In this document: positions 8,613 through 18,002 of the stretch, in pieces
Position numbering within the stretch: the first letter of the stretch is position 1
How the letters are laid out: every line of letters begins with the position of its first letter
Translations under genes and position numbers: made by a program
Source of the DNA: an uncultured Desulfobulbus sp.
GTDB taxonomy: Bacteria > Desulfobacterota > Desulfobulbia > Desulfobulbales > Desulfobulbaceae
Length of the DNA stretch: 64,000 nt
Direction of reading: 5' to 3'
Assembly: GCF_963664075.1 (NCBI RefSeq)
Contig: NZ_OY760916.1
Span: 4,312,710 to 4,376,709, forward strand
Notes under the pieces: generated by a model
Told to the model about the DNA's origin: nothing
Seen by the model: only the letters and a program-made list of their open reading frames with translations
The model's database searches: none

Positions 8613-9782
8613 TCAGGAATCTGTTCCAAAAAGGTCTCGAGTAAACACCTTTTCTTGAACATCTGCAAGCTCAGAACTGTGCCTATTTGCAACAATAACA
8701 TCTGCATGTTGCTTGAAGGTTTCTAAATCCTTGACTACTTGAGAGTTAAAAAAACTTTCTTCCTGCAAGTTAGGTTCATAGACGATGACAGGGATACCTT
8801 TTGCTTTAATCCGCTTCATGATTCCCTGAATACTTGATGATCTGAAATTGTCTGATCCTGCCTTCATGATGAGTCGATACACACCGACTAATTTCGGATT
8901 TTTTCTAATAATGCTTTCGGCAATAAAGTCTTTTCTGGTTGTATTTGAATTGACAATTGCTTGAATGAGGTTTTGGGGAACATCACTATAGTTGGCAAGA
9001 AGCTGTTTGGTATCTTTAGGGAGACAATACCCGCCAAAGCCAAAAGAGGGATTGTTGTAATGGGAACCAATGCGAGGATCAAGCCCGACTCCTTCAATAA
9101 TTTGTTGGCTGTTTAAATTGTGGTATTCGGCATAGGAATCCAATTCGTTAAAATAGGCTATTCGCATCGCCAGATAGGTGTTGGCAAACAGCTTAATCGC
9201 CTCAGCTTCGGTTGAATGCGTAAAGAGGGTCGGAATATTCTCTTTAAGTGCGCCTTGTTTGAGGAGGTTGGCAAAGGTCTCGGCCCGCTGTGATTGCTCG
9301 CCCACAACGATTCGAGAAGGATAGAGATTGTCATAGAGGGCCTTACCCTCCCGGAGAAATTCAGGTGAGAAGAATATGTTGGAGCATTGATACTGCTCCT
9401 GAACGCGAACTGTAAAGCCGACAGGTACGGTCGATTTAATAATCATCGTAGCCTGCGGATTTATAGCCATCACGTCTTTGATGACCGCCTCCACTGAGGT
9501 TGTGTTAAAGTAATTTGTTGTAGGATCGTAATCAGTTGGTGTAGCTAGAATGACAAAGTCCGCCTCTGAATAAGCTACTTCCTTATCGGTTGTTGCCTGG
9601 AAATCCAAGTCCTTGTTGGCCAGGAAGCTAATAATCTCGTCATCTTCTATGGGGGAGATCCCCTGATTGAGAAGATCAACTTTTTCCTGGATTATATCTA
9701 GAGCGACAACGTGATTATTCTGCGCCAGGAGTATCGCGTTGGAAAGGCCAACGTATCCTGTACCTGCAATAGCTATTTTCAT
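8613..9782 (-). CDS. ugd: UDP-glucose 6-dehydrogenase
   Basis: 389 residues, close to E. coli Ugd along the whole length. It starts [22 protein letters not shown] (Rossmann GxGYVG), then [51 protein letters not shown], and [15 protein letters not shown] with the catalytic cysteine. It oxidises UDP-glucose to UDP-glucuronate with 2 NAD+. In a capsule locus this supplies a glucuronic-acid residue or its derivatives to the glycosyltransferases encoded here. It is separated from kpsC by 60 bp containing a compact hairpin, and its own ribosome-binding site is weak. Base composition is somewhat more A+T-rich than that of the kpsC/kpsS genes. Confidence 0.95.
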   Translation of the reverse strand: MKIAIAGTGYVGLSNAILLAQNNHVVALDIIQEKVDLLNQGISPIEDDEIISFLANKDLDFQATTDKEVAYSEADFVILATPTDYDPTTNYFNTTSVEAVIKDVMAINPQATMIIKSTVPVGFTVRVQEQYQCSNIFFSPEFLREGKALYDNLYPSRIVVGEQSQRAETFANLLKQGALKENIPTLFTHSTEAEAIKLFANTYLAMRIAYFNELDSYAEYHNLNSQQIIEGVGLDPRIGSHYNNPSFGFGGYCLPKDTKQLLANYSDVPQNLIQAIVNSNTTRKDFIAESIIRKNPKLVGVYRLIMKAGSDNFRSSSIQGIMKRIKAKGIPVIVYEPNLQEESFFNSQVVKDLETFKQHADVIVANRHSSELADVQEKVFTRDLFGTDS

Positions 9783-9827
9783 GAGAACTTTTTTACTTGA
9801 GAAATTTTGAGTTTATGGTCGTACTGG

Positions 9828-9844
9828 AATCCCCCTGGGGGATT
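9828..9844 (-). other. Perfect short hairpin at the kpsC stop codon
   Basis: Arms AATCCCCC and GGGGGATT with a single base between them, overlapping the kpsC stop (9843-9845). The T-run lies on the plus strand side, so it is not a canonical terminator for the minus-strand operon. It could stabilise kpsC mRNA ends or lower ugd expression; this is inference. Confidence 0.45.
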
Positions 9845-11885
9845 ATTTTTTGTTCATGTGCAGAAAATCTTTCATAATTTGCGTGTAAAAACGATTCAAC
9901 CGAGTCCTTATTCCCGCAGTTTGAGGCCGATGCTTGTGCGCTGCCAGCCAGTTAAGAAAGTGTTCCACCGTGCAAACCTGGCCCGTTACAGGATCGACGT
10001 AGGTGGGATAGAGAATCAGGGTACCGGCGATGAGTTCCGTCAGGCTGAGTTCTCGACCTCGCCGGGGGCAGGTCAGGCGATCTTTGGTGAGTCCCCATCC
10101 AGCGTAAAAAGGGAGCCCATACGTCACTACCTTGCAGCCTTGCAGCAGTGCCTCAAATCCGCTCAATGAGGTCATTGTATGCACCTCGTCAACGGCAGAG
10201 AGCAAACTGTCCATAGATAAATCGGTGACAATTTCATCAGCATACAGCAGCGCTTCTGCAGAGTCTATCATTCCGGTGCGCTTCCCTGCAAAAACATCGG
10301 GATGAGGATTGTAGATGATATATCCTTCTGGTCTCGCTTCTCGGACAGCACGTAATAGTTCTAGATTGGTTCTGATTTCAGGTGAGCTGCACAACATAGA
10401 CGCCTCGTCTTCAGCCTGCCCTGGGATTAGGATGAGGGGGGGGGCGCCGTTTGAGAAAGAAATGTTACTCTGATCACCAATATTGTACGTTGTCAGTCCA
10501 TGGGGCAGAATATGCTGATGAAGTAACTCGGCACGTTTGAGCAGTGGTTGGTTGAAACTGGTTTCCCGGAGCAGAGTTTCCAGCCGACTGGGACGAAAGC
10601 CGTCGTAGTAGATGCCCTCGTCATCCAGAGCCAGAGAACCGGGCGGGGTAAGATCCGATCCTAAGCCGACAGAGCGCAGAAAGGCGTCCCCTACACGCAG
10701 TATTTTTACGTTCTTACTTTTTGCCTGTGAGCAGAACTGTTCAGTTTCTTTTGAAGCCCACAGGGCCAAACGCTCACGCCGTTTCTGCGCCTGATTAATT
10801 GCGATAGCCATATTTTTGACAAACCGGACCGCATTTTTTTCTTGAGAGAGAAAGGCGGGGAAAAATCTTTTTTGGCATGGAGTTGCTCCGCTATAAATGG
10901 TTTTTCCCTGAGTCAGCAACCAGTGTCGCCGCCGGTCTGAAAGAAGAGGGATGATATCTTCAATCTCACAAGGGGTTCCCGTGATTGGGTCAACATAGCG
11001 GGCATATTTCAGGTATGTGGCCGCAAATATTTCATCAAGAGAACATCGGTTTGTGCGGCGATCGCAAGTTTGTTCATCCTCTGTCAACCCCCATCCGGCA
11101 TAAAAAGGTAAACCAAAACAACGCACAGTTTTGCCTGCCATGAGTGCCTCGAACCCTAAGAGGCTACTCACTGTGTACACTTTGCTTACGCCATCAAAAA
11201 CTGACCAGGGGTTAACGTGATCGATCATGAGTTGAATGCGTGGAGAATTCGGGATTTCACCTAAGTAGCCTTTGCGGTGACCAGCCAGAACATCAGGGTG
11301 GATTTTGACGACTATCTGGGCCTGAGGATTTTCATCGAGAGCAGCTATCAGCATTTTTCGGAATGAAGTCGCATTAGCGAGTGATCCCCTAACCGACATG
11401 TCGCCGAATGTTTGGTCAATTACCAAGATACGTTCTGTTGCATTATCTGGCCAAAGCTGATTTTCAGGGGCATTGTTGTATTTACTGAGGCGTTCAGCAA
11501 GAATTTGATGACGTACCCTGCGAGCCCGTTCTAAAAGAATAGGCTGAGCCCATCGTGAATTTTCTAGCCATAGTTCTAGTTGCGACGGCTGTCGAGCATC
11601 ATAATAGATGCCGACAGGGTCGACCACTAAACTTAAAGGGGGCTCACCATCTCGTCCTAGTCGTACCGAACGTAAAAATCCGTCTTCCAGCGCAATGTAT
11701 GGCAGTTTTTTATTTGCAGCAAGCTTGCGAGCAGCATCGGCTGTTTCTTTGTGACCCCAGCCAGCAATGGCAATATAGTTAGAATGGTGGCTAAAAACCC
11801 AGCCAGAAAATTCTTGTGTAAACTGCGTACCGTTAGGGATGCGGCGAATGCCACGCGACATTATGAGGAGTTTAGCTGGGTTCAT
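9843..11885 (-). CDS. kpsC: Capsule beta-Kdo transferase KpsC (two modules)
   Basis: 680 residues, the usual length of KpsC/LipA. It has two homologous glycosyltransferase modules. Module 1, about residues 1-330, contains ALEDGFLRSVRLG, GIYYDARQPS, VIDQTFGDMS, VVKIHPDVLAGH, YTVSSLLGFEALM and LPFYAGWGLT. Module 2, about 340-660, contains VGDAFLRSVGLGSDL, GIYYDGFRPS, LIPGQAEDEAS, YIIYNPHPDVFAG, TMTSLSGFEALL and LPFYAGWGLT. Family knowledge: each module is a retaining Kdo transferase (CAZy GT99 and GT107), and together they build the poly-Kdo linker on a lipid after KpsS. The gene overlaps the end of the upstream GT2 gene by 14 nt. A C9 run (plus-strand 10436-10444) sits in module 2 near residue 480, where a slip would remove most of the second module. 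Confidence 0.92.
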   Translation of the reverse strand: MNPAKLLIMSRGIRRIPNGTQFTQEFSGWVFSHHSNYIAIAGWGHKETADAARKLAANKKLPYIALEDGFLRSVRLGRDGEPPLSLVVDPVGIYYDARQPSQLELWLENSRWAQPILLERARRVRHQILAERLSKYNNAPENQLWPDNATERILVIDQTFGDMSVRGSLANATSFRKMLIAALDENPQAQIVVKIHPDVLAGHRKGYLGEIPNSPRIQLMIDHVNPWSVFDGVSKVYTVSSLLGFEALMAGKTVRCFGLPFYAGWGLTEDEQTCDRRTNRCSLDEIFAATYLKYARYVDPITGTPCEIEDIIPLLSDRRRHWLLTQGKTIYSGATPCQKRFFPAFLSQEKNAVRFVKNMAIAINQAQKRRERLALWASKETEQFCSQAKSKNVKILRVGDAFLRSVGLGSDLTPPGSLALDDEGIYYDGFRPSRLETLLRETSFNQPLLKRAELLHQHILPHGLTTYNIGDQSNISFSNGAPPLILIPGQAEDEASMLCSSPEIRTNLELLRAVREARPEGYIIYNPHPDVFAGKRTGMIDSAEALLYADEIVTDLSMDSLLSAVDEVHTMTSLSGFEALLQGCKVVTYGLPFYAGWGLTKDRLTCPRRGRELSLTELIAGTLILYPTYVDPVTGQVCTVEHFLNWLAAHKHRPQTAGIRTRLNRFYTQIMKDFLHMNKK
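10436..10444. repeat. G9/C9 homopolymer inside kpsC
   Basis: Nine G on the plus strand, coding two prolines in the APPLILIP segment of the second KpsC module. A possible slippage site. Confidence 0.9.
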
Positions 11886-13362
11886 TAAGTGTGTGCCTTA
11901 CGCAAAAATCGATATCATTGTAAGGGACTAAAATTTCTTTGGGGGCGGGAAACTGACGCCCTTTTTGAGGGAAAAATTGTAATTTAGGCAGCCGTTTTTG
12001 ACGCAGTTCTTCAATATGCCAGTAATTCCAAGCTTCCCAGTACGCCAATCGAGTAGGAGACATACCAGCTGCTGAGTACCCTGTATCAGGAGCGTTCATT
12101 AAAGAATTGGGTCTATGCGAACCAATGGTCAATGGTTGGGCTACACGGCGCATTGCTCTGTGCCCGAACACTAATTTCAATCGAGCTAAAAACTCACTAT
12201 CTGCGCCTGTTCTTACAGGATCCCAAGCTCCTGCATGCCGCAACACAACTTCACGACGGAATAATAGTGACTGCATATTCAATCGCATCAAAGGGTAAAC
12301 TAGACGTGCATAATAAATACCATTATCCTGCAAACGTATCCAATGGGATGTCGTAAAAACCAATTTTTTATTGTTCAGTAATGGCGTAACTTGTTTTTCG
12401 ATTCGTAAAGGGTGAGACCAGTCATCCGAATCGTGACAGGTGATAAATTCACCGGTAGCCTGTTGTAGACCGATGGATTTGGCGACGTAGGTACCAACAT
12501 TTTTTGGCAGGCGGATATAAGTAAGCCGAGGATCTGCTTGAGCGATAGTTTGCACAATTTGTCTGGTATCATCCGTGCTGCAATCATCAACGACTATAAG
12601 TTCAAGTGAAAGGTACGTTTGGTCTAAAATCGAGCACATAGCTGTCTCAATACGTTCTGCTGCGTTGAATGCTGTCATTATCACGCTGACCAAAGGCCCT
12701 TTTATTCTTGGTAATTGAGAATCTATGCACAAATTTAGAGAGTTGGGAGGTTTTGAGCAATCACGTAAGCTTAATAGAGGGAGCCGATAGTGGGAAAGAA
12801 ATCTGTTTAATCTTTCTAGCTGAATCACTGGTTTTTCTGGGCTTGCATTGCTGATGAAAAGATGACATTCAGGGGCGTTGCGATTTGTAAGATTCGAAAA
12901 TTCATGATGCAGCAACTTTTTTGCTCTTGAATTATCTCCTAGTAGGAGCATGAGAGCAGCGTGTAATAGAACAGGCCCCTTATTTTTTGGGAGAATTTGG
13001 TATGCAAAATCAGGTGTGAAAGGAGCTAAGCGGTGAGCTAGTTCTAATTGTATTTGTTTAGAAATGCCAGTTCTTAAGAGATTTTTTGCCTGGTTTTTAG
13101 CTTCTTCAAATCTGCCACACACTGCCAGGGAAACTGCTCTTGAGAAAGCGTTACGCCAAGTATTACCTGAATAAAATGGAGTGCTTGCGACAGTTTGGTG
13201 TAACCCTAAGCGATGTAGGATATAGATGTAATTTACATTATTTTTTTTAAAGAATTCTTCCTTGATAGCAATTGCTTTTGCAGGATTGTTTGTTAATAAA
13301 AACCAATAATATAAAATATCATTAATAATATATTTTTTTATGCTAATGAAAACTTTAATCAT
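11872..13362 (-). CDS. Family 2 glycosyltransferase with helical N-terminal extension
   Basis: 496 residues. The GT-A domain starts near residue 224 (PLVSVIMTAFNAAERI), with IVVDDCSTDDT, the DxD-like CHDSDDW, and a later GAWDPVRTGADSEF acceptor-side segment. The first about 215 residues are predicted helical and repeat-like (AVCGRFEEAKNQAKNLL, LGDNSRAKKLLHHEF), resembling TPR-type helices, and may bind another protein. The ATG at 13362 lies just past the reconstructed original end of the 887-residue glycosyltransferase gene (TGA at 13367-13369), so the two were probably coupled. The end overlaps kpsC by 14 nt. The sugar donor is unknown; UDP-GlcA from ugd is one candidate in this operon. Confidence 0.85.
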   Translation of the reverse strand: MIKVFISIKKYIINDILYYWFLLTNNPAKAIAIKEEFFKKNNVNYIYILHRLGLHQTVASTPFYSGNTWRNAFSRAVSLAVCGRFEEAKNQAKNLLRTGISKQIQLELAHRLAPFTPDFAYQILPKNKGPVLLHAALMLLLGDNSRAKKLLHHEFSNLTNRNAPECHLFISNASPEKPVIQLERLNRFLSHYRLPLLSLRDCSKPPNSLNLCIDSQLPRIKGPLVSVIMTAFNAAERIETAMCSILDQTYLSLELIVVDDCSTDDTRQIVQTIAQADPRLTYIRLPKNVGTYVAKSIGLQQATGEFITCHDSDDWSHPLRIEKQVTPLLNNKKLVFTTSHWIRLQDNGIYYARLVYPLMRLNMQSLLFRREVVLRHAGAWDPVRTGADSEFLARLKLVFGHRAMRRVAQPLTIGSHRPNSLMNAPDTGYSAAGMSPTRLAYWEAWNYWHIEELRQKRLPKLQFFPQKGRQFPAPKEILVPYNDIDFCVRHTLNEPS

Positions 13363-13366
13363 GATA

Positions 13367-13470
13367 TCATAGGGCTTTCTCTGCCCACCCGAAGAGTTGA
13401 CAAAACTCCTTTAAAATATCGCCTTTGAACCAATTGCACCATTCCTAATATACCTCAGTGGTGATATGGT
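13367..13470 (-). pseudogene. Displaced C-terminal tail of the 887-residue glycosyltransferase
   Basis: If one T is removed from the T7 run at the end of the upstream gene, translation continues as WEFFADHITTEVY, then one TAG, then EWCNWFKGDILKEF and so on to a TGA at 13367-13369, five bases before the next start. The tail is rich in aromatic residues as expected of a GT4-type C-terminal helix. The gene is therefore probably truncated by a one-base slip plus a nonsense change. Seen directly: the alternative frame and stop. Inferred: that it was once coding. Confidence 0.6.
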
Positions 13471-16133
13471 CAGCAAAAAAACTCCCACTTAATTCTTTTT
13501 GCCACTGTACGAGCATTGATACCCATCTGTTTTTTTGCTTCTACCGACAAGGCTGTGGCTCGCATAAGAATATCACTTAGATCTGATTCATCAGTATAGA
13601 GAAAACCATTCCATCCATCGACCACATAAGCAGGTATTGTTCCTTTTGCCGGTGCAATAACCGGTCGACCGCTGGAGAACCAATGGAACAATGAGCCAGA
13701 TGTCAGTATATCGCGGTAGCTTAAGAAACCAAAATCGGCGGCATGCATAAAATGATCAAGTTCCGTTTGACTCAATCGTTCCTCTTTCATTAATAAGCCG
13801 GGGTGTCGTTGCTTGCGGAGCCATTTTTGAAGCGATGGACCAACGATTCTTCCTGCAACGACTACCTGTACGTTATTTCTCAAAGGTAAGCTTCCCAGAA
13901 TAACAGGGAGAGTTTGCCGCAATCCCTTGTATTCCCGGATCAAACCTAAATGGCATAAAACAAATTTTTGAGGATCAAGCCCAATTATCTTTCGAGATAT
14001 ACGAGGTTCTTGGTCGATTATCGTGGGCGTGGCATAGGGGCCATGCTCTACCAAGTAAACTTTTTTTCGGTGGTCGAGCCATTCCAGTAATTCAAGAGCC
14101 AAGGGATGATGCAGGTAAATACGGTCCACTGCTGCAGCGAGTCGTTTCCGAAATTCAAATTCAAAATTTGAATCTTGTCCATCGTGACTGAGTCGGTTAT
14201 GGACTGTCCAATAGAGTGAGAAGCCTTTTTGTTGAAGCTGAAGCAGCTGTGCAAGAAAATTATCCGCTCGCTTGTTCAATTCGTCGAGGGTGCTGTCCTT
14301 GAAAATTGCCTGGATCCAATGAATATGGAGAATATTCTTTTTATCAGGGATGGGGCAGAGTGCCTCAAGATTTGTACTTGTTGATATTGCTTGAACTCGT
14401 CCACCTTGTTTGACCATTGAATGGTACAGTAGTTCTAGATAGCTGTTAGATGAGCGATAGTCGGGGAAAAAATGTAATCGAATGTTACGAGCATGTTCCG
14501 GATCGGTTTGAGTTACTTCACTCATACAGCCCAATAAGGATGTCATTTCTTTCAAAGGTACGGTGAAGCGGTAGATAGTTTGCCAATGGTGCCAGAACCA
14601 GCGGGCCTCCTTCTCAAAAATAGTTTTTAGAAGTACAGCTTCTAGAAATTTTCGTTTAGTTAGTCGGGCCAGCAATGCACGCAATAAAAGCCATTCTCGA
14701 TTCCCCGTCATCTCATACCAATCAATGAAAGCAAAATCAAAGACACGGTAGAGAGGTTTATCGACTGATCCTCCAAAATTATGGGTCAAATTGACCATAA
14801 ATGAGAGCAGACCTTCACTTTTACCATTCCATTGTGAAAGCAACGAACCCCATCCAAAACTGGAGCAGCCCAAAAAATTTTGGCAAAGCGTTGCTAGTAA
14901 TTTTTGCGTGGCAGGGCCGTAGTGGCAAGCACGCTTCAGTGAGCGTAACAACCAGCAGATTCCACTCCCATAATTATGAGCAGAAAGTAACCTTTGCGCT
15001 AAGGCAATATCCATTGCCAGTGGCTGGTGAAAGGGCTGATTCTTGTAATGAAGGACCTCGGTATATTTTTGCAGAATTTTGCGGTCAAAATGTTCTTGCT
15101 TGGATTTATCCTGTCGATGCCAATAGGATTCGTGGTTTTTGAGGTATAGTCCCAAAAACTCGGGCAAAAAATAAAAAGATTCTCCTTGTGCCCCAGCTCT
15201 CAGCCAAAATTCCCAATCGGCTGAAGGGCCGAAGTTTTTCTCATCAAATTCACCATAATCGGCGTGTAGGCGACGTCGCCAAACCGGCATACAATGTGGC
15301 AGATTCTGAGGGCGTATTCCATTACCGGTATGAGTCATAAGGTTTGCCGCCGTAAAACGGCCACCTTGAACATTTGCGAACATTTGCGAACAATTGGCTG
15401 CAGACGTCCAAGGCAGGTTTGGTTGATAAGTGGTTTGCAAGCGAGAGCTGGCAAGAGCTACGTCTGGATGCTCATCAAGGGTGTTGCATAGGCGTGTGAG
15501 GTGGCTTGGGGCACGACGGTCATCCAGATTTGCGTTTGACAGATAAGGGGCAGTGGCCAGTCGAACTCCGATATTCCAAACCTGATATAATCCGGGATCG
15601 TCCTTCAAGTTGATATAGATTGCTCCAGGATGGTTCCGAACATGCTTAACCAGCATTGGGTGCTCAAGTCCAGGAGAGCCAGGCCGTATAAGGAAATGTT
15701 CACAATTATCGTAGCCCGTCAATTCAGTAATGTTTTCGAGAAAGCTTGGCAGATATGCATCAGCAGAAAATACCGAGCTGAGTAGGCTTACATGGTGAAT
15801 AGCCGGTGTCAATGTCTGTAACCAGGCTACAACATCTACTGCGTTGAAATCTTCATTATTTTTTTCAGTGAGTAATTGCTGGTAGAGATAAAGATCTATA
15901 CATTGAGGTAGCTGTTGAGGGGAGATATAGATGTGTTTGTAACTGGTTAAAAGATGACGAGAGAGAACTTGGGAGGAGCTGATAAAGACAAATTCTTCTT
16001 TTTCATCAAGAGGAATTCGCGCCCCCTCCTGAACCTTTTGGTCAATGGATAGCTGACGCAGGGCGAATTTGAGTAAATAGCGCCAATAGCTAATATCTGT
16101 AGCCGATAAAAAGGATGTATCGAGAAAGAGCAA
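13470..16133 (-). CDS. Bifunctional glycosyltransferase (GT2-like plus GT4-like), probably frameshifted at both ends
   Basis: 887 residues as read from a TTG at 16133. A GT-A domain begins near residue 114 (IHHVSLLSSVFSADAYLPSF) and includes a SNANLDDRRAPSHL segment and a GPSADWEFWLRAG acceptor-side segment. A GT-B domain runs from about residue 600 (NILHIHWIQAIF) with VNPHP-like retaining-GT features: CHLGLIREYKGL, VVVAGRIVG, ADFGFLSYRDILTSGSLFHWFSSGRPVIAPAKGTIPA. The apparent start is poor: the frame continues upstream as RFIDNQGVNLLLFLDTSFL to a stop at 16173-16175, and a separate 43-codon frame (16139-16270) would join it with a one-base change. The end is cut at a T7 run. The gene may thus be a pseudogene or a phase-off copy. 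It leads the minus-strand operon with kpsC, ugd and kpsS. Confidence 0.75.
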   Translation of the reverse strand: MLFLDTSFLSATDISYWRYLLKFALRQLSIDQKVQEGARIPLDEKEEFVFISSSQVLSRHLLTSYKHIYISPQQLPQCIDLYLYQQLLTEKNNEDFNAVDVVAWLQTLTPAIHHVSLLSSVFSADAYLPSFLENITELTGYDNCEHFLIRPGSPGLEHPMLVKHVRNHPGAIYINLKDDPGLYQVWNIGVRLATAPYLSNANLDDRRAPSHLTRLCNTLDEHPDVALASSRLQTTYQPNLPWTSAANCSQMFANVQGGRFTAANLMTHTGNGIRPQNLPHCMPVWRRRLHADYGEFDEKNFGPSADWEFWLRAGAQGESFYFLPEFLGLYLKNHESYWHRQDKSKQEHFDRKILQKYTEVLHYKNQPFHQPLAMDIALAQRLLSAHNYGSGICWLLRSLKRACHYGPATQKLLATLCQNFLGCSSFGWGSLLSQWNGKSEGLLSFMVNLTHNFGGSVDKPLYRVFDFAFIDWYEMTGNREWLLLRALLARLTKRKFLEAVLLKTIFEKEARWFWHHWQTIYRFTVPLKEMTSLLGCMSEVTQTDPEHARNIRLHFFPDYRSSNSYLELLYHSMVKQGGRVQAISTSTNLEALCPIPDKKNILHIHWIQAIFKDSTLDELNKRADNFLAQLLQLQQKGFSLYWTVHNRLSHDGQDSNFEFEFRKRLAAAVDRIYLHHPLALELLEWLDHRKKVYLVEHGPYATPTIIDQEPRISRKIIGLDPQKFVLCHLGLIREYKGLRQTLPVILGSLPLRNNVQVVVAGRIVGPSLQKWLRKQRHPGLLMKEERLSQTELDHFMHAADFGFLSYRDILTSGSLFHWFSSGRPVIAPAKGTIPAYVVDGWNGFLYTDESDLSDILMRATALSVEAKKQMGINARTVAKRIKWEFFC

Positions 16134-16138
16134 AAGAT

Positions 16139-16270
16139 TTACCCCCTGGTTGTCAATGAATCGATCAGCACCTTAAAGACTGTATTGTTAGCCATTTGGC
16201 TTCCATTTCTCTCTTGCAACATGGCCATGAGAACATCATCAGGAGACAATAGGGAAAGTAGATGTTTCAA
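16139..16270 (-). pseudogene. 43-codon reading frame, probable displaced N-terminus of the 887-residue glycosyltransferase
   Basis: A TTG-initiated frame preceded by AACAGG, encoding MKHLLSLLSPDDVLMAMLQE and so on to a stop 5 nt before the apparent TTG start of the large gene. Its VFKVLID end runs naturally into the FIDNQGVNLLLFLDTSFL reading of the next frame if one base changes near 16157-16161. The alternative is a small independent leader peptide coupled to the large gene. I favour the frameshift because the large gene's current start lies in the middle of what looks like a beta-strand. Confidence 0.5.
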
Positions 16271-16885
16271 TTTAAAAACCTGTTATGAATCATAGAATTT
16301 CTCCACCCCTTAATCTCCCCCCCCCCTTTTTATTAAATAGTAAAATATGCGAAGTTTGGATATTTATGTAAATAAATTGTTCGGTTGAGATTGGACATGG
16401 AGGTGTTAGTACGGTATGATAAAAAAAATTTAACCTTGAAGGCTTGAGTGTATCCGGTCTACTCGCATAATGAAAAGCGCTGTTTTTCGTTTTGGATTTT
16501 TCGAAAAGCGATTTATTATCGGCTGAAGTTAAGAAATTTGTTTACTCGTTTCTTTTCACTTATTATGTATAATTACAAATTTAAATTACCCCTAAGGCTA
16601 GCGAATGAAAATAACCTAGCTAAACATAAATCATGATTGCTCTCGAAGAGCTGTGCCTAGAAAAACGAATGATGCCGAATTAATACACAATCTTGTTATC
16701 CGGCAAGATGATTTTGGAGTTGGTATTCTAAGGCTGCCTAGGCTCCTTGTTCGAAGCCGTTGTGTTTCGAATGAAGCAATGCATATAATCATGTATTAGA
16801 TTTCATCTCAAGTTTTTGATTTGCTCATAAGTATCGGGTACCCTTTGAATATTGCTCTGGAATTATACTTTTTTGCTCTTTTACT
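16271..16885. promoter_or_regulatory. A+T-rich divergent intergenic region with a C10 run
   Basis: 615 bp between the minus-strand glycosyltransferase operon and the plus-strand STN gene. It is strongly A+T-rich and has no convincing gene. A run of ten C occurs at 16317-16326, about 47 bp before the 43-codon frame, a position where length change could alter promoter spacing. Promoters for both directions must lie here, but I cannot assign hexamers with confidence. Confidence 0.5.
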
Positions 16886-17605
16886 ATGAATAGTAATAAA
16901 ATTACAATCGTAGCGGCTGTAATAGGTATGCTGTTTCTGCACCTGATGATAATTCCTGGTCTAGGTAATTCCAAGACACATGAGGAGCATTATACTGTAG
17001 ATTTTAAGTCAGATTCTTTATCGGGTGCACTGCATCAAATTGAGTCACAGACAAAATCACAAATCAAACTTAAAGGTGACATTAGACTTCAAAATCCTGT
17101 TTTTATGCGGCTTGAAGGTGAGTCTCTTTCAAGTATCCTTGATTATACATTAAAACGGTTTCGTGTTGAAAATAATATAATTATATATAGCAATAATAAT
17201 AAAAATGTCGAAATTACGACATTCCCTTCCGTGGATTCTGAATCGAACGATGAGTACTTAAGCGGTAATGATGAATATTCACATCTGTCAGCACTGCCAC
17301 TGAAAGAAAGGGTATTTACCTCTGAAGATTTTGGAAAATTAGAAGAGACATCAGAAGTGGTTGAAGATAAAGTTTTTTCAGATAAAGATTTTGAGATTGC
17401 TTACCGAAAACAAGGTGAATCTTCTGATGCAAAAACTATTTTCTCCGCCGATGATTATTGGCAAGCAGTATCTTTTAAATCAAAAGTTAAGGTATTTCCT
17501 GAATTCGATCAAGAGATTTACACAAGAGTTCAGGCGACTGGTAAAGTAAAGGCAACTCATATTTTTTCTAATAAAGATTTTCGGCGATTGACGTCACTTC
17601 AATAA
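16886..17605 (+). CDS. Exported STN-domain protein with repeated VFSxxDF motif
   Basis: 239 residues with an N-terminal hydrophobic signal (ITIVAAVIGMLFLHLMIIPG). Residues about 38-105 resemble the STN (secretin/TonB short N-terminal) domain: VDFKSDSLSGALHQIESQT, a central QNPVFMRLEGESLSSILDYTL and an IIIYSNNN strand. The rest is acidic and contains a short motif four times: RVFTSEDF (about 141), KVFSDKDF (161), TIFSADDY (184) and HIFSNKDF (224), plus a degenerate KVFPEFDQ. No beta-barrel or secretin domain follows, so this is a stand-alone STN protein of the periplasm or outer membrane. The spacing to the next gene (46 bp) suggests an operon. I know no function; one possibility is presenting the repeated motif to an export or signalling partner. 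Confidence 0.7.
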   Translation: MNSNKITIVAAVIGMLFLHLMIIPGLGNSKTHEEHYTVDFKSDSLSGALHQIESQTKSQIKLKGDIRLQNPVFMRLEGESLSSILDYTLKRFRVENNIIIYSNNNKNVEITTFPSVDSESNDEYLSGNDEYSHLSALPLKERVFTSEDFGKLEETSEVVEDKVFSDKDFEIAYRKQGESSDAKTIFSADDYWQAVSFKSKVKVFPEFDQEIYTRVQATGKVKATHIFSNKDFRRLTSLQ

Positions 17606-17651
17606 AGTAATTACAAAACCAACCTGTTGCTATGTTTAAAGGAGGAGCATT

Positions 17652-17993
17652 ATGAAATTCACTAAATTAATTCGTTCAACAGCTCTCATCTTAATCTTCA
17701 CATTTGTCTCATCTGTCTCAGCCTTGGCTGCAGTAGAAACCAATGTATGGGTTGAGGTCGAGCTTCTTCAGGTCCAAACAGGTGTTTATAATGGTGCATC
17801 AGACACCAGATTGCTCTGCACTGCTACAAATGGAGCATTTGAGAACACTTGGTTGATCGTCGACAGCACGGCTGCCAGTATGGTTGCAGCAGGTGCGCTC
17901 ACAGCTTACAGTCTTGGGCACAGTGTGGTTATTAAGATAGTTCCATATGGAACAGGCTACAGGGTGAGCAACCTGCGCGTTGTCCAACCATAA
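17652..17993 (+). CDS. Small secreted protein of unknown function
   Basis: 113 residues with a clear Sec signal peptide (LILIFTFVSSVSALA, probable cleavage after ALA-A) and a mature part of about 85 residues that looks all-beta (VWVEVELLQVQ, TWLIVDST, SVVIKIVPYG, YRVSNLRVVQP), perhaps an OB-like barrel. A very strong ribosome-binding site (AAAGGAGG, 7 nt before the ATG) predicts high expression, unlike the neighbouring glycosyltransferases. It follows the STN-domain gene by 46 bp. A MITE has inserted immediately after the stop codon without disturbing the gene. I do not recognise the family; a small surface or periplasmic partner of the STN protein is the simplest guess. Confidence 0.75.
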   Translation: MKFTKLIRSTALILIFTFVSSVSALAAVETNVWVEVELLQVQTGVYNGASDTRLLCTATNGAFENTWLIVDSTAASMVAAGALTAYSLGHSVVIKIVPYGTGYRVSNLRVVQP

Positions 17994-18002
17994 GTTATAA
18001 AT

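Noticed and set aside
16448..16636. 62-codon plus-strand frame before the STN gene
   Set aside because: Low-complexity A+T-rich coding, no ribosome-binding site and no similarity to neighbours.
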